Positions 40,295-50,349 are shown, numbered from the stretch's first letter. The stretch: DNA of 64,000 bases from Paenarthrobacter sp. JL.01a (GCF_025452095.1 NZ_CP104877.1:3472001-3536000); one strand, 5' to 3'. The notes: generated from the letters alone by a model not told the origin. Numbers and translations: made by a program.

Positions 40295-41423
40295 TGCGGT
40301 TTCCTTTGCTTTCAGGGGCTGACGTGTCATAGGCCTGTCGCGGATCCCCGGAGAAGTCAAAACCGAGTCCGGGAAGGCCCGCTGAGCTGAGCCGGATGGT
40401 GCCCGTGCTGTTGCTGATCCGTACGGGGGAAGGTCCGGCCAGGATTCCGAGTTGCCCGAATGAGGCATCCTCCACGTCTTCGACGCTGACGGGTTCAGCC
40501 AAGGTGAGCGCGAGCTGGCCCGAAAGTTCAGGGAGCAAGTGCGGGGCCACCCGGATGCTGTGGGCACGGGCCAACTCAACGATCCTGCGGAACGGTGTGA
40601 TGCCACCCACCCGGACAATGTTGGGTTGGATGATATCCACGGCCTCGGCCTCGATGAAGTCGCGGAAGCGGTACACGGTATGGACGTTTTCACCCAAGGC
40701 AATGGGCACCGGCGAGTGCTTCCGCAGGCGCCGGTAGGCCCAGAGGTCGTCTGCACGGATGGGTTCTTCCAGCCATTCCAGTCCGTACTCCCCCAACACC
40801 TCCAAGGCACGGAACGTGTGGGCCAGGTCCCAGCGCTGGTTCGCATCGATCATGAGGCGCCGGTCCGGACCTATGACTTCCCGGACGGCGGCCACCCGCT
40901 CGGCGTCCTCGGTGAGTTCGGGCTTCCCCACCTTGATCTTCACGGCGCGGTGCCCTGCCGCGACCCAGCGCCGGGCTTGCTCCACGAGCTGCTCCAGTGA
41001 ATAGTGCAGGTTCACGCCGGAGCCGTAGACCTCCACGGACTCCTGGCGTTGCCCCAAAAGCCCGGTGACAGAAGTCCCCGCTTGCCGCGCCTTCAAGTCC
41101 CACAGCGCGAGGTCGACGCCGGCCATCGCAATGGTGGTCAGGCCTCCCCCGCCGGCTTCATGGAGCCGCTTCCACAGTTGGTCCCACACCGTCTCCGCAT
41201 TCGCCTCGAGCCCAATGATGAACGGGGCGATGTCGTGGTCCAGGAGCGCATTGACTGCTTGGGGACCAATGGTGGGGGTCCAGGAGAAACCGTGGCCCGT
41301 GCCGCCGTCGTCCGTTGTCAGGCTGGTGAGAATCACATGGTTCTCCGGTGCCTCCGCACCCCAGCTGCGCAGCAGCGGAACCGTGATCAACCGGGTAGAC
41401 AGGCCAGTGATGCGGGCTGGCAT
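40275..41423 (-). CDS. Mandelate racemase / muconate lactonizing enzyme family protein
   Basis: 382-residue enolase-superfamily enzyme. Visible catalytic elements: KxK in AVKIKVGKPE, metal-binding D in MIDANQRWD, E in WLEEPI and in ALGENVHT, and His in APHLLPELSG. From its operon (uronate dehydrogenase-like, KdgD, KGSADH) it should process an aldarate or aldarolactone, i.e. act as a galactarolactone cycloisomerase or as a glucarate/galactarate dehydratase; the sequence alone does not decide. Its ATG overlaps the kdgD-like stop by one base. Confidence 0.85.
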   Translation of the reverse strand: MPARITGLSTRLITVPLLRSWGAEAPENHVILTSLTTDDGGTGHGFSWTPTIGPQAVNALLDHDIAPFIIGLEANAETVWDQLWKRLHEAGGGGLTTIAMAGVDLALWDLKARQAGTSVTGLLGQRQESVEVYGSGVNLHYSLEQLVEQARRWVAAGHRAVKIKVGKPELTEDAERVAAVREVIGPDRRLMIDANQRWDLAHTFRALEVLGEYGLEWLEEPIRADDLWAYRRLRKHSPVPIALGENVHTVYRFRDFIEAEAVDIIQPNIVRVGGITPFRRIVELARAHSIRVAPHLLPELSGQLALTLAEPVSVEDVEDASFGQLGILAGPSPVRISNSTGTIRLSSAGLPGLGFDFSGDPRQAYDTSAPESKGNRSEYSNS

Positions 41424-42328
41424 CAGCGCTCCGCCAATTCGTGGCCCTTGGCCAGGATGGCCTTGAGCTCAAGGAGCTGCTCTTCGGTGGGATCAACCAG
41501 CGGCGGGCGGACCGGCCCAACCGGCAAACCTGCCAGCCGGAGACCGGCCTTGATGAGCGAGACCCCAAAGCCCGGAGTCTGGTCCCGGAGGCGGACCAGC
41601 GGCGCGTAGAACCCTTCAAGGAGGGCATGGCGTCGTTCCTCATCACCGGCCATGTAGGCGTCGTAGTAGGCCTTGGCGATCTCCGGTGCCATGGCGAAAG
41701 CTGCCGAGGAGTACAGGGGGATGCCCAGTCCGCGGTAGGCGCCCTGGGTCAGTTCGGCGGTCAACAGCCCGTTGAACAAGGCAAAGTCCGTGCGGCCGCT
41801 CGCGTTGATCGCAGACACGATTTCCTGGGCCAGGCCGACGTCGCCGATCCCGTCCTTGAAGCCCACCACTTTCGGGTTCGCGGTGAGGCGGGTGATGGCT
41901 TCGGCAGTGAACTTGGCGGTGCCCCGGTGGTACACGATGACCGGCAGGCTGCTGGCGGCCGCGACGGCCTCAACGTACGCCACCACACCGTCGGTGGGGC
42001 CGGTGACCAGGTAAGGCGGAAGAACCAGGAGTGCGTCCGCGCCGGCTTCTTCGGCCACCTTGGCAGCGGCAAGGGCGTGCCCCAGTGGTCCGCCGGCACC
42101 GGAGACCACCGGGACGGCTCCCGCAACGGCCTCGACGGCGGCAGTCACCACGGTGCGGATCTCATCAAGGGAGAGCGCATGGAATTCACCTGTGCCGCAC
42201 GCGGGGAAGACGCCGCCGGGTCCGAACGGCAAGCGTGAGGTGATGTGCTCCTTCAGCAGGGCAACATCAACGCTGCCGTCCTCGGCGAAGGGCGTGACGG
42301 GGAAGAACAGTACGCCGTCGAAATTCAT
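41423..42328 (-). CDS. kdgD: 5-dehydro-4-deoxyglucarate dehydratase
   Basis: 301-residue DapA-family aldolase-fold enzyme that decarboxylates and dehydrates 5-keto-4-deoxyglucarate to 2,5-dioxopentanoate. Schiff-base Lys in VVGFKDGIGD, catalytic Tyr in VIVYHRGT, and the KdgD-type N-terminus GVLFFPVTPF. AGGAGA precedes the ATG, which overlaps the SDR gene by 4 nt (ATGA). Acts between the enolase-superfamily enzyme and the semialdehyde dehydrogenase. Confidence 0.92.
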   Translation of the reverse strand: MNFDGVLFFPVTPFAEDGSVDVALLKEHITSRLPFGPGGVFPACGTGEFHALSLDEIRTVVTAAVEAVAGAVPVVSGAGGPLGHALAAAKVAEEAGADALLVLPPYLVTGPTDGVVAYVEAVAAASSLPVIVYHRGTAKFTAEAITRLTANPKVVGFKDGIGDVGLAQEIVSAINASGRTDFALFNGLLTAELTQGAYRGLGIPLYSSAAFAMAPEIAKAYYDAYMAGDEERRHALLEGFYAPLVRLRDQTPGFGVSLIKAGLRLAGLPVGPVRPPLVDPTEEQLLELKAILAKGHELAER

Positions 42329-43320
42329 GGTGTCTCCTTGGTTGCTCCCGCCGGGACCAGGCCGGCGTGGATCTCGTCATTGAGTGGTGCTCGGTTTGCT
42401 GCAGTGTCGGGACCGGCATACGGCGGGGTAAGTTCGGTCCGCCAGGTGCGCTTCGGCTCCCACCCCAGAAGCTCGCGGGCCTTGTCGACGGAAAACGCCG
42501 GGCTGGTTCCGGTCAGGTGCGCGGTGAGAGGTCCGCTGCCGGGCAGAAAGTGCGGGAGGAGTTCAGCCAGGGGTGCTGTGGCCAAGGCATCCTTCGCGCC
42601 AACGAAGAACACTTCTCCGTTGGGAATGGTGTCCATTTTCGACAGCAAAAGATCCAGGAACTCGGCAACATCCCGGGCGTCCACGTAGTTGAACAGGGCC
42701 GGCGCGGACAGGGCGGGATCGTCCAGGCGTTCGCGTACCGTGTGGCCTTGCTGCGTGGGCGCTCCTTCCCATTCCTCCGGGGAGATCACGAAGCACGGAC
42801 GGAAAGCGGCGTAACGGATGGTGTTGCCCTGGGCCGCTGCGAACATCTGCACCGTCTGTTCGGCAATCAGCTTCGATAGCGCATAGGCGTTCCACGGCTT
42901 GGGCGGCGTCTGCTCGTTCAAGGGAAACGACGGCGGCAACCAACCGGCCGGTGACCCATAACCAAGGGCGGTGGGGCTGCTGGCCGTGATGATCTTCGGC
43001 ACACCGGCGTCGGTCGCTGCACTGATCACCGCGAAAGCGAGCCTGGTGTTCGTGCTGAAAATGACGTCCTCAGGCGCGCTGAAAGGTACGGCGATAGCAG
43101 CGAGGTGGATGACGGCGTCGGGCGCTGTTTCGCGGATGAGCCGCTCCGCTTCCCCGGGCGCCAGCAGGTCTGCGCTGTATTGCTCGACTCCGGTGGGCAG
43201 CTGGCTGTCCGGGATGGCGTCGCGGTCGACCGAAATTACCTGGTGGCCTGCGTCGGCGAGGCCGGACACGACGCTGCGGCCGAGCCTGCCCGAACCGCCG
43301 GTGACGAAAATCCTGCTCAT
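42325..43320 (-). CDS. NAD-dependent epimerase/dehydratase (uronate dehydrogenase-like)
   Basis: 331-residue extended SDR: VTGGSGRLGRSVVSGL (NAD site), HLAAIAVPF, and YxxxK in NAYALSKLIAEQ. The position at the head of an aldarate pathway suggests uronate dehydrogenase, which oxidises glucuronate or galacturonate to the aldarolactone. Classical Udh proteins are about 265 residues, so this one is longer and the call is by context. GGAGA SD upstream of the ATG. Confidence 0.78.
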   Translation of the reverse strand: MSRIFVTGGSGRLGRSVVSGLADAGHQVISVDRDAIPDSQLPTGVEQYSADLLAPGEAERLIRETAPDAVIHLAAIAVPFSAPEDVIFSTNTRLAFAVISAATDAGVPKIITASSPTALGYGSPAGWLPPSFPLNEQTPPKPWNAYALSKLIAEQTVQMFAAAQGNTIRYAAFRPCFVISPEEWEGAPTQQGHTVRERLDDPALSAPALFNYVDARDVAEFLDLLLSKMDTIPNGEVFFVGAKDALATAPLAELLPHFLPGSGPLTAHLTGTSPAFSVDKARELLGWEPKRTWRTELTPPYAGPDTAANRAPLNDEIHAGLVPAGATKETP

Positions 43321-43347
43321 TGTCTGTCTCCTTGTTTGGGGAAGCGG

Positions 43348-44760
43348 TCAGGCCTGGTTTCGGCTGAGATCGACGCCGAGGCCGAGTTCGCTGATCCGGA
43401 CGGGGAGATCAGTCTCCAGGGATTGGTTTCCTGCGATGCCGACAGAGACCGAGCGAAGTCCGTCTATGTAGCCCGACGGACGGCCCAGCGGGTCGATGCC
43501 GGGGCCGTTGAAGAGATCCGAGAGCAGCAGGTTGTCGCCGCCGCCGTGGCCGCCTTCACCGTTGATGATGGGCACCTCATAGGCAGCTTCCCAGTGGCGC
43601 TGGACCACCAGTCGTTCACCGTTCCGGCGTACGGCGTCGTCCTCCTCGATGGGGGTGGCGCTCGGGTCCACTACGGTCTTCTTATCTGTGCTCGACTCGA
43701 CGGCGGCACGCTCCACCACTTCGAGTTCGGCGCGGCCCTCGGTGCCGTTGACCGAGACGCGGTAGCCCTCCCAGGGGCTGTGGGCGTTCAGCGAGTAGCT
43801 CAGGGTGGGCCCGCCCTGGTAGTCCACCACCAAGGCGAGGTTGTCCTCGATGGTGATGCCTTCGGTGAAGACGTCCTGGTCGCGGCGGTAACCGTCGAAT
43901 TTTTCATTGTCGTAATACAGGGCCTTCAGGCGCTCGTCCTCGCGCATGTCCAGACGGAACGGATCGTGTTCCAGGCCATCAACTGTGCCGCGCTCCGGGC
44001 GGGCTCCCAGGCCACGTTCCGCCGCGTTCTTGTCGCCATAGAAGCGAAGGCCGCCGGAGGCGAACACACGCTCAGGCACGTCATTGATCCACCAGTTGAC
44101 GAGGTCGAAGTGGTGGGAGGCCTTGTGGATGAGCAGTCCGCCGGAGTTCTTCTTGTCACGGTGCCAACGGCGGAAATAGTCCGCGCCGTGCACAGTGTCC
44201 AGCACCCAGCTGAAGTCGATGGAGGTGACCTTGCCGATCACGCCGTTCTGGATGACTTCCTTCAGTGCGCTGTTGCGCGGTGAGTAGCGGTAGTTGAAGG
44301 TGACCACTACGTTGCGTCCGGTTTTGGCGACTGCCTCGGTGATGCGGCGGCAACCCTCGACGTCGATGGTCAGCGGCTTTTCAACCACGACGTCGGCACC
44401 TGCCTCGAGCGCCTCTACGATGTAGTCCGCGTGGGTGTAGTCGGGCGTCGTGACGATGACCCGCTCGATGTTATTGGAGTGGATAAAGCTGGTGAGTGCG
44501 CCCGGCTCGAAGGAAGCAACCGGCTCTGTGCCACCGAGTTCCTTGATGAGCTCGCGGTAGAAATCCACGCGGCCTTGGTTGACGTCGGACAGGGCAATCA
44601 GCTGCGCCACGTCCGCGTGCTGTCCGTAGATGGCCCTGATGTACATTTCCGAGCGGCCACCCGTGCCGATCAGGGCAACTCGGGTCCGCTGAGTGCCTCC
44701 GGTCCGGGTTGTCGCGTCCGCTGGCGCGGTGCGGGTCTCGGCTGAGTCGACGTTGACCAT
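43348..44760 (-). CDS. Gfo/Idh/MocA family oxidoreductase
   Basis: 470 residues. NAD(P) site TRVALIGTGGRSEMYIRAIY, DVVVEKPLTIDVEG with the conserved Lys, and HKASHHFDLVNWWI (His motif) in the C-terminal domain. Likely oxidises a sugar or sugar acid; substrate unknown. First gene of the minus-strand catabolic operon (this gene, SDR, kdgD, enolase-superfamily, KGSADH); GAAAGGGG lies before the ATG and a LacI-type operator about 70 bp upstream. Confidence 0.88.
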   Translation of the reverse strand: MVNVDSAETRTAPADATTRTGGTQRTRVALIGTGGRSEMYIRAIYGQHADVAQLIALSDVNQGRVDFYRELIKELGGTEPVASFEPGALTSFIHSNNIERVIVTTPDYTHADYIVEALEAGADVVVEKPLTIDVEGCRRITEAVAKTGRNVVVTFNYRYSPRNSALKEVIQNGVIGKVTSIDFSWVLDTVHGADYFRRWHRDKKNSGGLLIHKASHHFDLVNWWINDVPERVFASGGLRFYGDKNAAERGLGARPERGTVDGLEHDPFRLDMREDERLKALYYDNEKFDGYRRDQDVFTEGITIEDNLALVVDYQGGPTLSYSLNAHSPWEGYRVSVNGTEGRAELEVVERAAVESSTDKKTVVDPSATPIEEDDAVRRNGERLVVQRHWEAAYEVPIINGEGGHGGGDNLLLSDLFNGPGIDPLGRPSGYIDGLRSVSVGIAGNQSLETDLPVRISELGLGVDLSRNQA

Positions 44761-44826
44761 GAGTGTGCCCCTTTCAAAAGGCAGGAGTGAACCGCTTGAC
44801 GGCCCGGATACGTGTGGAAGAATATG

Positions 44827-44844
44827 TGAGAAAGCGTTTTCTCA
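44827..44844. promoter_or_regulatory. LacI-type operator TGAGAAAGCGTTTTCTCA, site 3
   Basis: The best of the island's boxes: palindromic except for the central base pairs. It lies between the catabolic operon and the divergent lacI-type gene, 67 bp from the operon's first ATG and 96 bp from the regulator's ATG, so it could control both. Confidence 0.75.
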
Positions 44845-44939
44845 GAGGGTTATAAGCTTTCTATCAAGACTCTGGTGGTCACGTCAACCAGTGCGCCAAC
44901 GACGCAGCACTCGGCGGACGAACAAAGGGAAGGGGCCAC

Positions 44940-45968
44940 ATGGCACGCAGGAACACCAACAGGCGCGTTGGTATTGCCGACGTCGCGGAGAAGGCCGGCG
45001 TCTCACACGCAACGGTTTCACGCGTCATGAACGGTAACGCCGCAGTTGATCCCGGTATCGCCGAACGGGTGCGCGCCGCCGCGGCTGAGCTCAAGTACCA
45101 ACCCAACCCGGTCGGGCGAAGCCTGGCACTGGGAAAGACCGACACCATCGGCATCGTCGTCCCGGATTTGGCCAACCCCACCTTCCAGGCAATCCTTCGG
45201 GGACTCAGCATCGCGGCGGCCCAGGACGGGTACCGCGTCCTGATCGCGGATTCCTCGGAAGTCACCAGCGAGGAAGCAATCCTGGCCGGGGAAGCCCGGC
45301 GGCGCTGCGACGGCGTCGTGCTCTGCGCACCCCGCATGGGCGATGCCGAGCTCGAGGAACTGGCACCAACCCTGCATCCGCTGGTCCTCATCAACCGCAC
45401 CACGGTGGCCACCAACACCCCGAGCCTTAGCGTGGACTACGGCCAAGGCATCCAGGAGTTGGCGCAGCACCTCGTGTCCCTCGGCCACCGGCGCCTGGCC
45501 TTCCTTTCCGGCCCCGAGCACAGTGCCTCGAACCGGCAACGTCTGGTTGGCCTGGACCAGTTCCGGACGGAGCACCCGGAGATCGAACTGCAGATGCTCC
45601 CGGGCGGCTCCAACTTTGATTCAGGGCACGAATGCACCGACGCGATCATTGCCAGCGGCGCCACGGGCATCCTCGCCTTCAACGACCTCGTGGCCATGGG
45701 GTTGCTCAGCGGCCTGCACGAGCGGGGAATCCGGGTTCCGGAGGACATTTCCGTGACGGGCTTCGACGACATTCCCTTCGCCAAATACACCACTCCGCCA
45801 CTGACCACGGCTGCCGTGCCCATCAATGAGCTCGGGAGCCTCGCATGGCGGCGGATGCGGGAGCAGATCCAACAGTCGGACAAAGCCCCCACCCAGGCGC
45901 AGGACGAGTTCTCGCCGCGCATGGAAATCCGCAAGAGCACCGCAGCCCCGGCCCTCAAACCCGCCTAG
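44940..45968 (+). CDS. LacI family transcriptional regulator
   Basis: 342 residues. N-terminal HTH GIADVAEKAGVSHATVSRVM with hinge helix, followed by a periplasmic-binding-protein-like effector domain (IGIVVPDLANPTFQAILRGL, ILAFNDLVAMGLL, VTGFDDIPFAKYTTPPLTT). It is the only LacI-type regulator in the window and the GAAAGCGTTTTC boxes recur at three island promoters, so it is the probable repressor of uronate catabolism and transport. AGGGAAGGGG precedes the ATG. Confidence 0.92.
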   Translation: MARRNTNRRVGIADVAEKAGVSHATVSRVMNGNAAVDPGIAERVRAAAAELKYQPNPVGRSLALGKTDTIGIVVPDLANPTFQAILRGLSIAAAQDGYRVLIADSSEVTSEEAILAGEARRRCDGVVLCAPRMGDAELEELAPTLHPLVLINRTTVATNTPSLSVDYGQGIQELAQHLVSLGHRRLAFLSGPEHSASNRQRLVGLDQFRTEHPEIELQMLPGGSNFDSGHECTDAIIASGATGILAFNDLVAMGLLSGLHERGIRVPEDISVTGFDDIPFAKYTTPPLTTAAVPINELGSLAWRRMREQIQQSDKAPTQAQDEFSPRMEIRKSTAAPALKPA

Positions 45969-45970
45969 AA

Positions 45971-46035
45971 GCAACGCGGGGTCACTTATGGCCCTTTCGG
46001 AGGGCCTCCATGGGCCATAAGTAACCCCGGGTTGC
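45971..46035. repeat. 65-bp intergenic palindrome, family C
   Basis: 24-nt arms beginning GCAACGCGGGGTCACTTATG and ending with the near-complement (2 mismatches), around a 17-nt centre that contains its own small stem. It lies between the convergent LacI and FadR-family genes; the last 16 codons and the stop of the FadR-family gene are inside it. Confidence 0.85.
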
Positions 46036-46732
46036 TCTTGGACCCGGGGTCTGAGCCCAGTCCTGCCTCCGCGTAGAAGCCCTGGATGTGGGCTGCCACA
46101 AGTTCGGCTGCCCTGCCGCCGTCGTTGCTGTTCACGGCGGCGAGGATGGCACGGTGTTCGCCCCTCAGCCGTGCGCAAGTCGCGTTCCAGTCAGGCAGGT
46201 TTTCCGTCAGCTCGCCCGCGTAGTTCTCGATCGCGCCGCGCAACGAGGCCATCATGGCACTGACCACCGCATTGCCCGCCGCCTCGGCCAAGGCCACATG
46301 GAAGCGGGCATCGAGGGCCAGGAAGGTCTCGACGTCCTGCGTTGAATCCATCCGCTCGAGCAGCTCCGCAGCCTCCCCCAGAGCCGGCGCATCCACTGTG
46401 GCACGGGCAGCAGCCCAGGATTCCAGCAGGACGCGGGTCTCCACGATATCGGCCACGGGAAGGTGGCGGGTTGCCACATGCAGGCGAAGGGTTGAACCGA
46501 GTGCCGACCCAGGCTCGGCGATGACGATGGTCCCGGCATCCTTGCCCGAACCCACGCCGGCCCGGACCACACCCATTGCTTCAAGGATCCGGACCGCCTC
46601 CCGCACGGACGTCCGCGATACCTGCAGTTGCTCAGCCATGGTCCGCTCCCCGGGCAGGCGGCCACCCAGGACGAGGTCCCCATCGGAGAGCTGCTTCTCG
46701 ATCCACTGCAGGACAAGTTCGTGCGTTCGCAT
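45986..46732 (-). CDS. FadR/GntR family regulator (LldR-like)
   Basis: 248 residues: N-terminal GntR winged helix (RTMAEQLQVSRTSVREAVRI) and a C-terminal FCD ligand domain with metal-binding histidines. Divergent from the lactate dehydrogenase gene, whose promoter carries two TGTGGT-N3-ACCACA palindromes of the type bound by LldR. The last 16 residues (SNPGLLMAHGGPPKGP) are encoded by a palindromic repeat and are probably not functional. Confidence 0.88.
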   Translation of the reverse strand: MRTHELVLQWIEKQLSDGDLVLGGRLPGERTMAEQLQVSRTSVREAVRILEAMGVVRAGVGSGKDAGTIVIAEPGSALGSTLRLHVATRHLPVADIVETRVLLESWAAARATVDAPALGEAAELLERMDSTQDVETFLALDARFHVALAEAAGNAVVSAMMASLRGAIENYAGELTENLPDWNATCARLRGEHRAILAAVNSNDGGRAAELVAAHIQGFYAEAGLGSDPGSKSNPGLLMAHGGPPKGP

Positions 46733-46745
46733 ACCGGAATACTAG

Positions 46746-46790
46746 TTGATGTGGTCCAACCACATGGATTACAGTGTGGTTAGACCACAC
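46746..46790 (+). promoter_or_regulatory. lldD promoter with twin LldR-type operators
   Basis: Operators ATGTGGTCCAACCACAT (46749-46765) and GTGTGGTTAGACCACAC (46774-46790) are perfect 17-bp palindromes with centres 25 bp apart. The promoter TTGATG (46746)-N18-TACAGT (46770-46775) threads between them, so binding would cover both the -35 and the transcription start. Confidence 0.75.
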
Positions 46791-46810
46791 AGCATTCAAG
46801 GGAGAACAGC

Positions 46811-48142
46811 ATGACCGACACCCTCGATCCCAAGCTCACGGCAGCGCCCGCCAACGCTGGCAGCGACGAAAACGTGACCCGCCCGCCCCAGCCGCGACCC
46901 GCCGTCGTGCAGCCCCCGGCACTGAAGAGGCGCGTTCCCAAAGTTTCCGACCTCGCGCCGCTGATGCAGTTCAAGAAGCCGGAATTCAGCAAAGCGGCCC
47001 GGCTCAAGCGCGCCAGCACCATCTGGGAGCTGCGCGACATCGCCAAGCGCCGCACACCAAAAGCGCCGTTCGACTACACAGACGGCGCCGCAGAAGAAGA
47101 GATCACACTTCGCCGGGCACGCCAGGCCTTCCAGGACATCGAATTCCGGCCGGGCATCCTGCGGGACGTGTCCAGGATCGACCTCCGCACGGACATTCTC
47201 GGCAAGGAATCCCGCCTCCCGTTCGGCATTGCACCCACCGGCTTCACCCGCATGATGCAGTCCGAGGGCGAATACGCCGGCTCGCAGGCCGCCGAAGCCG
47301 CCGGGATCCCGTACACGCTGTCCACCATGGGCACCGCCTCCATCGAGGACGTTGCAACGGCCGCCCCCAACGGCCGCAACTGGTTCCAGCTGTACCTGTG
47401 GACCGACCGCGACCGCTCGCTGGAATTGATCGAACGCGCCGCAAAGGCCGGCAACGACACCCTCATGGTCACCGTGGACACCGCCGTCGCCGGTGCGCGC
47501 CTCCGCGACGTCCGCAACGGCATGACCATCCCGCCGGCGCTTACCGTGAAGACTGTCCTGGATGCCTCCTACCGCCCGGCGTGGTGGTTCAACTTCCTGA
47601 CTCACGAGCCCCTGACATTCGCTTCCCTGTCGCGTTACACCGGGACCGTGGCCGACCTGATCAACTCCATGTTCGACCCCACCTTGACCTACGAGGACCT
47701 GGACTGGCTGCGCGAAACGTGGAAGGGCAAGCTGGTGGTCAAGGGCATCCAGACCGTGGAGGACGCCCGGCGCGTTGTTGACCACGGCGCCGACGGCATC
47801 ATCCTGTCCAACCATGGTGGCCGCCAGCTGGACCGCGCGCCCATCCCCTTCCATCTGCTGCCCGAGGTCACCGCGGCGCTGAAGGCGGACAACAGCAACG
47901 CCGCCGTCATCCTGGACACTGGCATCATGAGCGGCGCGGACATCGTCGCTGCCCTGGCGTTGGGCGCAGACTTTGCCCTGATCGGCCGCGCCTACCTCTA
48001 CGGATTGATGGCCGGCGGACGCGAGGGCGTAGATCGGACCATCCAGATCCTGGAAAAGGACATGACCCGGACCATGGCGCTCCTGGGCGTCAGCAAGGTC
48101 CCGGACCTGACCCCGGACCACGTTCGGCTGCTCCAGCGCTAA
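46811..48142 (+). CDS. lldD: FMN-dependent alpha-hydroxy-acid dehydrogenase (L-lactate dehydrogenase type)
   Basis: 443 residues. FMN-binding TIM barrel of the lactate/glycolate oxidase family: [19 protein letters not shown], the Lys in LVVKGIQT, and the catalytic His-Arg segment [14 protein letters not shown]. An extra N-terminal stretch of about 60 residues rich in Pro/Arg precedes the usual start. It should oxidise L-lactate to pyruvate at the membrane quinone pool. The adjacent LldR-like regulator and its operators support lactate as substrate. GGGAGAAC lies before the ATG. Confidence 0.87.
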   Translation: MTDTLDPKLTAAPANAGSDENVTRPPQPRPAVVQPPALKRRVPKVSDLAPLMQFKKPEFSKAARLKRASTIWELRDIAKRRTPKAPFDYTDGAAEEEITLRRARQAFQDIEFRPGILRDVSRIDLRTDILGKESRLPFGIAPTGFTRMMQSEGEYAGSQAAEAAGIPYTLSTMGTASIEDVATAAPNGRNWFQLYLWTDRDRSLELIERAAKAGNDTLMVTVDTAVAGARLRDVRNGMTIPPALTVKTVLDASYRPAWWFNFLTHEPLTFASLSRYTGTVADLINSMFDPTLTYEDLDWLRETWKGKLVVKGIQTVEDARRVVDHGADGIILSNHGGRQLDRAPIPFHLLPEVTAALKADNSNAAVILDTGIMSGADIVAALALGADFALIGRAYLYGLMAGGREGVDRTIQILEKDMTRTMALLGVSKVPDLTPDHVRLLQR

Positions 48143-48208
48143 CCCAAGTAGGGGACAGCTCCTGTCGCTATGACTGCTCATAGCGACAGGAGCTGTCCCC
48201 TAGTTGGG
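48143..48208. repeat. 66-bp intergenic palindrome, family A, copy 3
   Basis: The most perfect copy: 31-nt arms with a single mismatch around a 4-nt loop. It starts one base after the lldD stop and lies between convergent lldD and gdhA. Outer sequence CCCAA(G/C)TAGGGGACAG is shared with the other two copies; the inner part differs but stays self-complementary, which indicates selection or gene conversion for pairing. Confidence 0.9.
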
Positions 48209-48219
48209 TGCCACGGGCG

Positions 48220-49662
<1,443 letters not shown>

Positions 49663-49759
49663 CTACGGAGTTAACACAACCGTAGAAAATCAGCGGTATC
49701 TCAAGGAACGGGAGGTTAACAAAAACTCACAATGTGACAATCGTCACGTTAAATACAGC

Positions 49760-50284
49760 TTACCGCTTACGCCCGAACTTGGGCAGATTGGGCAGGTTGG
49801 GAAGGTTCGCCAACAGATCGGCAGCCTTGGTGGCCGCGCGGCCTACGGTGCGACCGATCTGCTGCGGAACGGTATCGTCCGACGCCGGATCAAGCACGAC
49901 GGCGGTGTCACCGGCATGAACTTTCGCAGCCTGGTTGATGGCTTCGGGAAGCGTTGGCGATTCAGCGGCGGGTTCCGCAGCCGGGGACGGCACTGCCGGT
50001 GCGACGGCGGCGGGAGCGGCCGGGCCGACGTCGAACGTTTCAAGCCAATTGGCGACGCCGGCGAGCGGCTTAGGATTGAGCGCATAGAAACGCTTTTGGC
50101 CCTGCGCACGCATGCTGACGAGGTCGGCCTCGCGGAGCACCTTCAGATGCTTGGAGATGGTGGGTTGGCTCGCAGCCAGTTCTTCCACCAGTTCGCCTAC
50201 TGCTTTATCCCCAGAGCGGAGGGAGACCAGGATGTCGCGCCTGGTTGCCTCAGCTATGACGGCAAATACGTCGTCAGTCACCAT
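49760..50284 (-). CDS. ArsR family winged-helix regulator with C-terminal extension
   Basis: 174 residues. Residues 1-80 are an ArsR/SmtB HTH (VFAVIAEATRRDILVSLRSG, LAASQPTISKHLKVLREADL, GQKRFYAL). No Cys metal-site motif is visible. The second half is Ala/Pro-rich and ends in a helix with LANLPNLPNLPKFGRKR, which is unusual for the family and may mediate an interaction. TAGGGT ends 7 nt before the ATG (leaderless). Target unknown. Confidence 0.8.
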   Translation of the reverse strand: MVTDDVFAVIAEATRRDILVSLRSGDKAVGELVEELAASQPTISKHLKVLREADLVSMRAQGQKRFYALNPKPLAGVANWLETFDVGPAAPAAVAPAVPSPAAEPAAESPTLPEAINQAAKVHAGDTAVVLDPASDDTVPQQIGRTVGRAATKAADLLANLPNLPNLPKFGRKR

Positions 50285-50349
50285 GCCTTACACCCTAGCG
50301 ACATATACGCCACTTGGCATCCCTTGTTTCCTTGTGCATTCCTCCGGGC

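Noticed and set aside
40295..40846. N-terminal extension of the semialdehyde dehydrogenase
   Set aside because: Arg/Ser/Trp-rich shadow of the enolase-superfamily gene; a good SD precedes the GTG at 40294.
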